Assembly (NCBI GenBank): GCA_016722375.1
Contig: JADKJG010000010.1
Span: 91,904-155,903 of the forward strand
Reading direction: 5' to 3'
DNA length: 64,000 bases
Source: Bacteroidota bacterium
GTDB taxonomy: Bacteria; Bacteroidota; Bacteroidia; Chitinophagales; LD1
Part shown: piece by piece, positions 36,615 through 45,397 of the stretch
How positions within the stretch are numbered: the first letter of the stretch is position 1
Layout: each line of letters begins with the position of its first letter
Translations under genes and position numbers: made by a program
The notes under the pieces: model-generated
What the model was told of the DNA's origin: nothing
Databases searched by the model: none
What the model saw: only the letters and a program-made list of their open reading frames with translations

Positions 36615-37136
36615 ATGGAAAAAAATAAAAAGAACCAGGAAATAGCTGATTTGAAAGAAAAATTCAGCAATTCAACATACTTCTATTTGACAGATTCCTC
36701 CACTCTTTCAGTGGAGAAGATTAACAACTTCCGCAGACTTTGTTTTAAATCAGGTGTCGAATATCGCATCTCGAAAAACACGCTGATTAGAAAGGCATTG
36801 GAACAGTTGGAAGGAAACTATGAGGCCATTTATCCTTTACTGAACGGGCCTACCGGTGTTATGTTTTCTACAGACGGTGCCGTGCCTGCAAAGGTGATTA
36901 AAGAATTCAGAAAAGACGGTGAACGTCCTATCCTGAAAGGTGCTTATATTGACACTGATGTGTTTGTCGGTGATAATCAGTTAGCGATACTTGCCAGTTT
37001 GAAGAGCAAAAAGGAATTGATTGGCGAAATTGTCGGCTTATTGCAGTCTCCTGCTCGCAATGTTATCAGCGCCCTTCAAGCTTCATCTTCTCAGAAGATT
37101 GCCGGCCTATTAAAGGCTCTGGAGAACAGAAGCTAA
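36615..37136 (+). CDS. rplJ: 50S ribosomal protein L10
   Basis: A 173-residue L10. Typical N-terminal domain (NFRRLCFKSGVEYRISKNTL, LNGPTGVMFS) and a C-terminal helix (ISALQASSSQKIAGLLKAL) that holds L7/L12 dimers. It starts 33 bp after repaired rplA. Unusually, rplL, which almost always follows, is absent: a strong terminator lies 60 bp downstream and then come repeats. Confidence 0.96.
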   Translation: MEKNKKNQEIADLKEKFSNSTYFYLTDSSTLSVEKINNFRRLCFKSGVEYRISKNTLIRKALEQLEGNYEAIYPLLNGPTGVMFSTDGAVPAKVIKEFRKDGERPILKGAYIDTDVFVGDNQLAILASLKSKKELIGEIVGLLQSPARNVISALQASSSQKIAGLLKALENRS

Positions 37137-37197
37137 ACAAATACGATAGTCGGTTTATCTCTTCTTAGATGAGGATTGACTTTCAAGCATTCATAAA

Positions 37198-37230
37198 ATA
37201 AAAAAATGCCCCAATGGGGCATTTTTTTAT
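37198..37230 (+). terminator. Strong terminator directly after rplJ
   Basis: Perfect 15-nt arms (ATAAAAAAATGCCCC and its complement) around AAT, with a T-run in the 3' arm. It closes the secE-rplJ operon. Confidence 0.93.
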
Positions 37231-37507
37231 TTATCCCAGAATGTATTTGGTTGAACTGCAAATAGACAATTAGAAATTCGGATATTGATTTTTGTTTTAG
37301 GGAAAGGAGTTGTCAATTTCAAGTAAGGAAAACTTACTCGAAAAACAGCGCATATTTGATTGATTAGAGTGATAATAAAGCAAAACCTATGACAGATTTA
37401 AAAAGGTGCAGCGGTTCTCTGAAAAGATGAAGATTCGGTAGTTCGTACGCACAATTTCCTTAACTGAAAAGTACGAGTGATAATTGCATAGACTCATGTT
37501 TTGAGCT

Positions 37508-37801
37508 AAAAAGCACCTATCTTCAGCTATTTGGTACCGAGTAGCAGCTAACAGGGACCGAATAGCCGCCAACAGGAACCTATCTCTTGCGAACAGGCAC
37601 CGAGTAGCTACGAACAGGTACCTGTCTTTAACTAACAGGGACCGAGTAGCAGCTAACAGGCACCTGTCTCTTACTAACAGGGACCGAATAGCTACAAACA
37701 GGGACCTATCTCTTACGAACAGGGACCGAATAGCTGCGAACATGCACCTGTCTCTTGCTAACAGGGACCGAATAGCTAGAGATGGGTACCGAATAGGAAT
37801 A
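37508..37801. repeat. Tandem array of alternating 21-bp half-units, paralogue of the 12-kb array
   Basis: Thirteen 21-bp half-units plus the same degenerate last one (GATGGGTACCGAATAG) as the array at 11972-12286, with matching flanks (TTTTGAGC before; AATAAGTCGGTCAAAAA after). Downstream similarity goes on to about 38030 (ACAAAGACGG, AAACAACTC.TTC.TAT). A long minus-strand frame through it is a by-product of the period. Nothing else recognised in 37231-37507 or 38031-38140. Confidence 0.9.
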
Positions 37802-38140
37802 AGTCGGTCAAAAATTGAAAGAGAAGAGGACAATTTGGCAAAGCCGGTTGAAACGGCAAAAGCTAATGCCTACTTATAGCTGCTTCGTGTGTAACACCTA
37901 TTTTCAGACAACGATTATTGCCGAATTAACTACTAAAAGGGAGGCAAATACAAAGACGGGAAAATGCAACTGGATTCTGTCATGTAAGTATTGTTTACAA
38001 CAGACAAACAACTCCTTCCTATCTGTCAAATACAACTTTACTAACGGCTACTGTCTATCTGTGATTAAAACGCCCGCAGTTTAATCACCAAAGGTTACAT
38101 GTTTAGACATCGTCGGTACCCAAAACTACTGGTTCTTCGG

Positions 38141-38241
38141 CATCCTGAGGACAACATGTAAAGGATAGCATAAAATGGATACTATCCTCTACACTTTTTG
38201 TCCTTTTTCTAACAATCCGGCGGGCCGGTTAAGGCTTCCCT
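38141..38241. repeat. Fragment of the composite repeat, plus strand
   Basis: CATCCTGAGGACAACATG through GGATAGCATAAAATGG, the CTATCC complement, CCTTTTTCTAACAATCC, GGCGGGCCGG and TTCCCT. The ~100 bp are essentially identical to the reverse complement of 51822-51921, so the dcw cluster lies between inverted copies. Confidence 0.9.
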
Positions 38242-38399
38242 ACCACTACCCTGTTAGCAAACTGTTCATGGACTGTTAATACAGGTTCATAACCTGTTGA
38301 TAAGGTCTGCTTTATGCACAATAGGTCTACTTCAGATACGAATTCCCACTTCATCCCACCTCTGAGATCCAATGTAGATAAGGAAATTTGACACTTTCG

Positions 38400-38430
38400 T
38401 TGCTGTGGAAAATTAAATTACCTATATTTG
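38400..38430 (+). promoter_or_regulatory. Promoter of mraZ/dcw cluster
   Basis: TTG (38400-38402), 20-bp spacer (slightly long), TATATTTG (38423-38430). It lies about 73 bp before mraZ. Confidence 0.55.
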
Positions 38431-38454
38431 GGTCATAATGTGGTATGAAGTGGG
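38429..38454 (+). promoter_or_regulatory. Candidate MraZ-box (TGGG repeats)
   Basis: TGGG (38429), TGG (38441) and TGGG (38451) are spaced 12 and 10 bp, overlapping the end of the -7 element and the likely start of transcription. MraZ binds direct repeats of TGGG-like sequence about one helical turn apart and represses its own operon; the position here would fit that. Confidence 0.4.
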
Positions 38455-38502
38455 CAAGGCTCTTACATTTGTCCTCGTAATTGAAAGAATAACAGAAACA
38501 AA

Positions 38503-38994
38503 ATGAATTTCCTCGGACAGTTTGATTGCACAATGGACGACAAAGGGCGGATAAAAATGCCTGCATCGCTGCGCAAGCAATTTGCCGACAACGACAAGGG
38601 GAAATTTATGATTGCTAAAGATCTTGAAGACTGTCTGGTGATATATACCGTGAAAGCATGGGAACAACAGGCAGCTCGCTTGCAAAAGCTCAACCCATTC
38701 AACCTTAAACATCAACAGTTTATCAGTGCCGTTACAGTTGGTTTAACTGAAGTGGAGATGGATGGTGCCGACCGATTTCTTGTTTCTAAAAGCCTAATAA
38801 AATATCTCGGCAACGGAAAAAACATTGTGATGAAAGGAAAGTTCGACCGCATTCAGGTTTGGGATGCCGATAAATTTGAACAATACACACAGGGGAATAT
38901 TGCCAACGTTCAGAGCCTGTCTGATGAAGTGTCGGGTTATCTGGATGAATTGGAACAGCGCCCCAACCAACCACCCCGAAAGGGAGGAGATTGA
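38503..38994 (+). CDS. mraZ: Transcriptional regulator MraZ
   Basis: A 163-residue double SpoVT-AbrB protein, first gene of the dcw cluster. The two repeats show GQFDCTMDDKGRIKMPASLR and VEMDGADRFLVSKSLIKYL, each with a DxxGR/DxxxR-type DNA-binding loop. MraZ is a DNA-binding regulator, usually a ring-shaped oligomer, that controls the dcw promoter. It precedes rsmH by 15 bp. Confidence 0.94.
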   Translation: MNFLGQFDCTMDDKGRIKMPASLRKQFADNDKGKFMIAKDLEDCLVIYTVKAWEQQAARLQKLNPFNLKHQQFISAVTVGLTEVEMDGADRFLVSKSLIKYLGNGKNIVMKGKFDRIQVWDADKFEQYTQGNIANVQSLSDEVSGYLDELEQRPNQPPRKGGD

Positions 38995-39009
38995 GGTAAC
39001 GCCATAGAT

Positions 39010-39969
39010 ATGACGAAGCCTGACAAAAAAAGTGAAATCAAAGATTCTAACTCTGGAGTAGAATTAGAAGAGGTAAAATATCATACGTCCGTTCTTTTAC
39101 ATGAGTGTATAGAGGGTCTCAATATCCAACCCGATGGAGTCTATGTGGACGCTACTTTTGGTGGTGGTGGTCATTCAAGCGAAATTTTGAAAAAGCTGGG
39201 CAAAAATGGAAGACTTTTTGCTTTCGACCAAGATGAAGACGCACTAAAAAACACATCGGCTGACAAACGGCTGACACTGATTCATGCCAACTTTCGAGAA
39301 ATGAAAAATTTTCTGCGACTGTATGATGCTCTTCCGGTCAACGGCATTCTCGCCGACTTAGGAGTTTCAAGTTGGCAATTCGACACCGCCGAGAGAGGTT
39401 TTAGTTATCGCTTTGATGGCCCGCTAGATATGCGGATGAATCAGAAAGGGGAGCGAAGTGCTAAAGAAATATTGATGAAATATACAGCAGACGAGTTGCA
39501 ACAGATGTTCAGTCAATACGGAGAGGTTCGAAATTCAAAAACGTTGGCACTATCCATTGTAAATGCTCGGAGTGTGAAACCGCTGAAAACCATTGCCGAT
39601 CTGAAAAGAATTGCAATTGAAAACCGCATGGGCGAAGAACACAAATATCTGGCACAGGTTTTTCAAGCTATTCGGATAGAAGTGAACAATGAACTGGAGG
39701 TATTGAAAGCGTTTTTATTACAAACGCATGAGATGTTAAGTACTGGAGGACGGTTGGTGGTTTTAACTTTTCACTCGCTCGAGGACCGTTTGGTTAAAAA
39801 CCTGATACGAAATGGAAATTTGGAAGACGAACCAGAGAAAGATTTTTTCGGAAATTATGAGAAGAAGTTTAGACCGATAAATAAAAAACCAATTGTGGCA
39901 AGCGATATAGAGATGAAGGTAAATTCAAGATCGCGGAGCGGGAAATTGAGAATAGCTGAGAAGATATGA
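39010..39969 (+). CDS. rsmH: 16S rRNA (cytosine1402-N4)-methyltransferase RsmH
   Basis: A 319-residue methyltransferase. SVLLHECIEGLNIQPDGVYV and ATFGGGGHSSEILKKL form the SAM site; ADLGVSSWQFDTAERGFSYR is the family signature, followed by DGPLDMRMN. The C-terminal VVLTFHSLEDRLVKN and SRSGKLRIAEK are conserved. It methylates C1402 in the ribosomal decoding centre. The N-terminus carries an extra charged ~20-residue stretch before the conserved part; ATG 39010 follows mraZ closely. Confidence 0.95.
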   Translation: MTKPDKKSEIKDSNSGVELEEVKYHTSVLLHECIEGLNIQPDGVYVDATFGGGGHSSEILKKLGKNGRLFAFDQDEDALKNTSADKRLTLIHANFREMKNFLRLYDALPVNGILADLGVSSWQFDTAERGFSYRFDGPLDMRMNQKGERSAKEILMKYTADELQQMFSQYGEVRNSKTLALSIVNARSVKPLKTIADLKRIAIENRMGEEHKYLAQVFQAIRIEVNNELEVLKAFLLQTHEMLSTGGRLVVLTFHSLEDRLVKNLIRNGNLEDEPEKDFFGNYEKKFRPINKKPIVASDIEMKVNSRSRSGKLRIAEKI

Positions 39970-40056
39970 CAACTAGAAGATTTAAAAAATAAGAAAGAAC
40001 AAAACAAAAAGAGCACTCCCAACTACTTCATAGGTTAGAGGCAGGGGTGAGACAAT

Positions 40057-40425
40057 ATGGAAGATCAGAGCACAGAAGAGAAATTGGATATTATAAAGTC
40101 TAAAAAAGGCTTTGCGATGCTACTCGGTCGTTTAGATTCAGTCAGCGAATCTGGGTTGAAAAAGGTATTGACAAATATGCCTGCGGTATTGTTCCTTGCT
40201 TTACTGGCTATCCTACACATTGCTAATAATCACATGGCGGAAAATTATGTGAGAAGCATTTCTCGTACAGAAATAGAAGTTAAGGAATTACGTTGGCAAT
40301 ATATGTCCACCGCATCCGATCTGATGAAAAAAAGTAAGCAGAGTGAAGTGGCAAAATTGGTGAGCGTCCAAGGAATCAAAGAACTGAGAATCCCTCCCTA
40401 CAAAATCGAAGTGAAGAAAAAATAG
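40057..40425 (+). CDS. FtsL-like cell division protein
   Basis: A 122-residue bitopic protein between rsmH and ftsI, exactly where ftsL lies. A cytoplasmic tail (~45 residues) is followed by one membrane helix (MPAVLFLALLAILHIANNH) and a short extracytoplasmic coiled-coil (RTEIEVKELRWQYMSTASDL). FtsL forms the FtsQLB complex that activates FtsW-FtsI at the septum. The assignment rests on topology and location, as FtsL sequence is weakly conserved. About 140 bp of non-coding DNA follow before ftsI. Confidence 0.82.
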   Translation: MEDQSTEEKLDIIKSKKGFAMLLGRLDSVSESGLKKVLTNMPAVLFLALLAILHIANNHMAENYVRSISRTEIEVKELRWQYMSTASDLMKKSKQSEVAKLVSVQGIKELRIPPYKIEVKKK

Positions 40426-40564
40426 TTCATGCAGAACAAGGCGAAGACTCTTACCGGAGAAACATTAACGCTACACGCGTCGGGAAGAAGCCTATGTAAG
40501 TTCCAGATGAAAACTAAAAAAGTGGTGCCATTTCAAAGAGAAGAGGAAATGAGTATCTGTTTAT

Positions 40565-42668
40565 ATGGCAAGCAATAAAAAGAAGGAAATCCTCTTACGG
40601 GCATATCTGGGCTACATGCTAGTTTGCATGTTGGGATTCGCCATCTTGGGGCGTGCTTTCTACATTCAATCGGTAGAAGGCAGCTACTATATCAGCTTGG
40701 CAGATAGTCTAACCATCTTCCCAAAAAAGATTTCAGCCGAGCGAGGAAATATTTTTGCAGATGATGGTCGTTTGTTTGCCACTACGCTTCCCACCTTCAA
40801 TATACATATAGACTTCAAAACTACTGCTAACCACTCCGAACTTTTCAATAAGAAAGTGGATTCAGTGGCCCTTTTGTTGGCAAAAATGTTTCCCGAAAAA
40901 TCTAAAGAGGGTTACAAAAATGAATTGATATACAGTTATAAAATGAAGAAACGCTACTACCTATTGAAGCGTAATATTTCATTCTCACAATTAGCAGAGA
41001 TGCGAACCTGGCCAATGTTTCGGGATGGGCGATATAAGAGTGGTATGTTATCTGTACAAAACGAAAGACGCTTTCTTCCCTTTGGACAGTTGGCGAAGCG
41101 CTCTATTGGATTCACCAATGTGAATCATGCCAAAGTAGGACTGGAAGGAAATTTCGATCAGTTGTTGCGGGGAACACAGGGACAAATGATGGTTCAGAAA
41201 ATTTCAGGAAACATTACTGTCCCAATTGATTCACGCGAAAGCATTTCACCACAACCAGGTAAAGATATTTACTCCACTATCAATGTAGAATTGCAGGATG
41301 TAGCGGAAGACGCACTACAACGCACCCTAGAGCATCATCGGGCAGATCATGGTTGTGTAGTACTAATGGAAGTTAAAACCGGAAGAATAAAGGCCATTGC
41401 CAATCTTGGTTTAAATAAAGATTCCTTATATGAAGAGGTGGCAAATTATGCAGTCGGTGAAGCAACAGAACCAGGCTCAACCTTCAAGATTGCTACGATC
41501 GCGTCATTAATGGAAGATGGATTAATAACGAATAATACCAAAATAGATGTAGGAAATGGAACGGCAACTTTTTATAAGCTAACTGTAAAGGACCATGATA
41601 TTCCCGAAACCCCGCAACTGACAGTCAAGAGAGCTATTGAAGTTTCATCGAATGTAGCGGTAGCAAAACTGGCCTATCAAAATTACGCTTCCAACACCCC
41701 GAAAGTTCTACGATCACTTGGTCAAGTTCGGCTTCACGCAACCGGTAAAAATAGAACTCCCCGGCGCGGTTCAACCGGTTCTAGCAGACCCGAAGAAATG
41801 GAGCGGCGTATCAACTCCTTTTATTGCTCACGGTTATGAAATGCAGATAACACCACTACACACGTTGATGTTTTATAATGCTATCGCTAACAACGGGATC
41901 ATGGTCAAGCCTCAAATAGTTGAAAAAATAATGGAGTATGGTGAAACGATAGACTCTTTTGAGAGCGTAGTGATAAATAAGAACCTGCTGGGAAAAAGAA
42001 CCATTCAGCAATTGCAGGAAATATTGAAAGGGGTAGTAGAGAACGGTACAGCTATAAACCTCAAAACAGATTACCTACATGTTGCAGGGAAAACCGGCAC
42101 CGCAGTAATTGCTCAGGGGAGAAAAGGTTATAAAGGCGATGGGAACAAGGTGTATCAGGCTTCTTTCTGCGGTTATTTTCCTGCCGAGAATCCCGAGTAT
42201 TCTATGATTGTTGTGATTAATTCACCCAGTACCAATGGTTATTACGGAAATGTGGTAGCCGGTGCAATTTTCAAAGAAGTCGCAGACAAAGTTTATTCAT
42301 TGAATCTACACATGCATGAAGCAGTGAATAACAGATTGATATCTGAAAATAGAACTCCGGATTTTCAAAAAGCCCGAATGGATGATTTGAAAAATATCTA
42401 TGGTTTTTTTGAAACAAAGCTAAACGACCTTAATAGCGAGTGGGCTTCGACCGTTTCAAACGATCAAAAAATTACTGCGAGTGAAAATGAATTTGAACCG
42501 GGTATAGTGCCTGATGTAAGAGGAATGAGCCCGAAGGATGCAATTTATATTCTAGAAACAATGGGAATGAAAGTAAGCGTCCTAGGAATTGGAAATGTAA
42601 AGGGACAGAATGTAGCACCGCACTCAAAACTTACAAAAGGGACTTCAATTACACTCACTCTGGGATAA
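40565..42668 (+). CDS. ftsI: Penicillin-binding protein FtsI (PBP3) with PASTA domain, one frameshift
   Basis: A septal transpeptidase: N-terminal anchor (about 12-34), pedestal domain with KISAERGNIFADDGRLFATT, then the transpeptidase with EPGSTFK (Ser305 nucleophile), SSN (361-363) and KTGTA in the later segment, and a C-terminal PASTA domain (VPDVRGMSPKDAIYILE). The frame breaks at 41701-41706 (CCGAAAGTTCTAC). Reading one base on, or restoring two A in the A-run, gives FYDHLVKFGFTQPVKIELP, a normal continuation. Unrepaired, the first part ends at 41839 without KTG. The gene should be essential, so sequence error is the likelier cause. The stop codon overlaps the murE start (TAATG). Confidence 0.93.
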
Positions 42669-44134
42669 TGGCATTGCTGAAAGACATATTATATGGTGTA
42701 TCGCTCCGGCAGGTGACAGGCTCGACCGATGTAGAAGTAAATCTACTGCACATGGATTCCAGAGAAGTGGGATCAGGAGATTGCTTTGTTGCAGTGAAGG
42801 GGGCTAGCATAGATGGGCATAAGTTTATTTCTGAGTGCATTGAAAAAGGCGCTCGTGTAATTATCTGTGAACAGATGCCCGAAAATCTGAACGAGAGAGT
42901 CACGTACATCCAAGTGCCGGACAGCAGTAGAGCTTTGGGGATCATGGCATCTAACTTCTATGGAACCCCTTCATCAAAAATGAAGGTTGTAGGCATTACA
43001 GGTACAAACGGAAAAACCTCCGTAGCAACTCTGCTATTTCGATTATTCAGGAATCTTAGAAGGAATGTAGGCTTAATTTCTACGGTACAAAATCAAATTA
43101 ACGAGCGCATTCTTTCTTCCACATATACTACACCAGATGCTATTGGTTTAAATAATCTAATGAAGCAAATGGTAGAAGCCAATTGTGAATATTGCTTTAT
43201 GGAGGTGAGCTCTCACGCCATTGATCAAAACAGAATTGAAGGGCTAAAGTTCACAGGAGCTGTTTTTACCAATATCACGCATGATCACTTAGACTATCAC
43301 AAGACCTTCGAAAACTATCTGAGAACTAAAAAACGGTTCTTTGACGAATTGCCGGCAAGTGCCTTCGCATTGACCAACTTGGACGATAGAAATGGAATCG
43401 TTATGTTTCAGAATACCAAAGCATCGAAACATACCTATTCATTAAAAGCTCCGAGTGAATTTAAAGGAAAGGTAGTTGAAAATAGCGTGAGCGGTTTAAT
43501 GTTGGAGGTAGATGGAATAGAATTTCACACCAGACTAATTGGAGAGTTTAATGCATACAACCTAACCGCCGTCTATGCCGTTTCCTGTTTATTAGGGCTA
43601 GAGAAAATGGAATGCCTAACAGTTCTATCCATGCTAAGCCCACCGGAAGGAAGATTTGATCAGGTAGTTTCATTAAATGAAAAAATAGTGGGGATTGTTG
43701 ACTATGCACATACACCGGATGCGTTGAAAAATGTTTTGCAGACCATTCGAGCTGTACGCAATGGAAACGAAACGGTCATGACTGTGATTGGCTGTGGTGG
43801 CGATCGCGATGCGGCCAAGCGGCCAGTGATGGCCGAGATAGCCTGCAAGTTTTCGGACAAAGTGCTTTTGACATCCGACAATCCTAGAAGCGAAGATCCT
43901 TCAGACATTTTGAAACAGATGAATGCGGGAGTACCGGTTACAGATAAAAAAAAAGTATTGACCATCATGGATAGAAAAGAAGCGATTAAGACTGCTGTGA
44001 TGATGGCTCAGAAGGGAGACATCATACTCCTTGCTGGAAAGGGGCATGAAAAATATCAAGAGATAAAAGGTGTGAAATCGCCTTTTGATGATAAGAAAGT
44101 ATTGAACGAGACCTTTTTAGAATTGGGTAAATAG
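42668..44134 (+). CDS. murE: UDP-MurNAc-tripeptide synthetase MurE (meso-DAP type)
   Basis: A 488-residue Mur ligase: N-terminal UDP-binding domain (about 1-95, HMDSREVGSGDCFVAVKG), ATPase domain with P-loop GITGTNGKTS, EVSSHAIDQNRI and TNITHDHLDYHKTF, then the C-terminal ligand domain with TSDNPRSEDP. The DNPR motif marks enzymes that add meso-diaminopimelate rather than lysine, so the wall is expected to be DAP-type. It overlaps ftsI by one base and is followed by mraY 10 bp on. Confidence 0.96.
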   Translation: MALLKDILYGVSLRQVTGSTDVEVNLLHMDSREVGSGDCFVAVKGASIDGHKFISECIEKGARVIICEQMPENLNERVTYIQVPDSSRALGIMASNFYGTPSSKMKVVGITGTNGKTSVATLLFRLFRNLRRNVGLISTVQNQINERILSSTYTTPDAIGLNNLMKQMVEANCEYCFMEVSSHAIDQNRIEGLKFTGAVFTNITHDHLDYHKTFENYLRTKKRFFDELPASAFALTNLDDRNGIVMFQNTKASKHTYSLKAPSEFKGKVVENSVSGLMLEVDGIEFHTRLIGEFNAYNLTAVYAVSCLLGLEKMECLTVLSMLSPPEGRFDQVVSLNEKIVGIVDYAHTPDALKNVLQTIRAVRNGNETVMTVIGCGGDRDAAKRPVMAEIACKFSDKVLLTSDNPRSEDPSDILKQMNAGVPVTDKKKVLTIMDRKEAIKTAVMMAQKGDIILLAGKGHEKYQEIKGVKSPFDDKKVLNETFLELGK

Positions 44135-44143
44135 AAAATAGAA

Positions 44144-45397
44144 GTGCTATACCATCTTTTCAAATTTTTAAAAGAACAATATCACCTTCCGGGAGGAGGG
44201 TTGTTTCAGTATATATCTTTCCGTGCAGCGGGAGCTATTCTGCTTTCACTGACTATTTCTTTAGTTTATGGCAAAGACATTATTGCCTTTATACGGAAAA
44301 AGCAAATTGGCGAGAATATCCGCGAGCTAGGTTTAGAAGGTGAAAAGCAAAAAGAAGGCACTCCTACCATGGGCGGATTGATTATTCTCTCGTCTATCAT
44401 TATTCCAACATTATTGTTTGCGCGTTTAGATAACATCTACATTATCCTGATGCTAATTACCACAGTTTGGCTGGGTTTGATTGGCTTTGCAGATGATTAC
44501 ATCAAGGTTTTTAAAAAAGATAAAAAAGGGCTTGCAGGTACTTTTAAAATAATCGGGCAGGTAGGTTTAGGTATCATAGTCGGTTCTACTTTATATTTTA
44601 ACGAAGGTGTTATCACCAAGGAGGAGGTCCCTGCTGAAAAGGTGCATCAGTATAGTCCTGACAAAATCACTAAGGTAACAGATGACAACCTTAAAGAACA
44701 CTACATGGTTAGCCGGAAAGCACCCATCACAACTATTCCTTTTGTAAAGAATCATGAAATTAACTACTCCACTATTCTTGGTTGGATTAATAAAGATTTG
44801 CGTCCGTACGCTTGGTTAATTTTTATTCCTATCGTTATTTTCATCATCACTGCTGTTTCCAATGGTGCTAATTTAACAGATGGCATTGATGGTTTGGCAA
44901 CCGGCACCTCTGCCATTATTGCCGCCACACTTTTAGTATTTGCCTACGTATCCGGTAACATCATTTTTGCTGATTATCTCGACATAATGTACATACCTAA
45001 TTCCGGAGAACTGGTAATATTCTGCGCTGCCATGGTGGGTGCCTGTGTTGGCTTTTTATAGTACAATGCTTATCCGGCTGAGGTCTTCATGGGAGATACC
45101 GGTTCTCTTGCCCTAGGAGGAATTATCGCCACACTGGCCATTGCTATCAGAAAGGAATTGTTGATACCAGTGATGTGTGGCATTTTCCTGGTTGAAAATT
45201 TGAGCGTAGTGATGCAAGTATCCTATTTCAAATACACCCGGAGAAAATTTGGTGTTGGAAAAAGAATATTTCTGATGTCGCCTTTGCATCATCATTTTCA
45301 GAAGATGGGAATGCATGAAAGCAAAATAGTCTCCCGCTTTTGGATTGTTGGAATTCTATTGGCTGTGTTAAGCATTGTAACCCTGAAAGTAAGATAG
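44144..45397 (+). CDS. mraY: Phospho-N-acetylmuramoyl-pentapeptide transferase MraY, in-frame TAG
   Basis: A GTG start at 44144 (MLYHLFKFLKEQYHLP). A polytopic transferase making lipid I from UDP-MurNAc-pentapeptide and undecaprenyl phosphate. TPTMGGLIILSS, GFADDYIKVFKKDKKGL and NLTDGIDGLATG carry the catalytic aspartates. At 45059-45061 the frame hits TAG where Trp is expected (FL-stop-YNAYPAEVFMGDTGSLALGG), a one-base change from TGG; the same frame goes on to 45397. A loop of about 45 residues between helices near residue 145 is longer than in E. coli but seen in Bacteroidota. The truncated form would lack the MGDTGS and HHHFQK motifs and be inactive, so error or strain polymorphism is likely. 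Confidence 0.94.

Noticed and set aside
37387..37833. Second frame of the same kind (IRSLLARDRCMFA-like)
   Set aside because: Same reason: it runs through the paralogous array at 37508-37801.
45059..45061. Reassignment of TAG to an amino acid
   Set aside because: murE, mraY and murC end in TAG at their natural ends with no read-through homology, so TAG works as a stop here.
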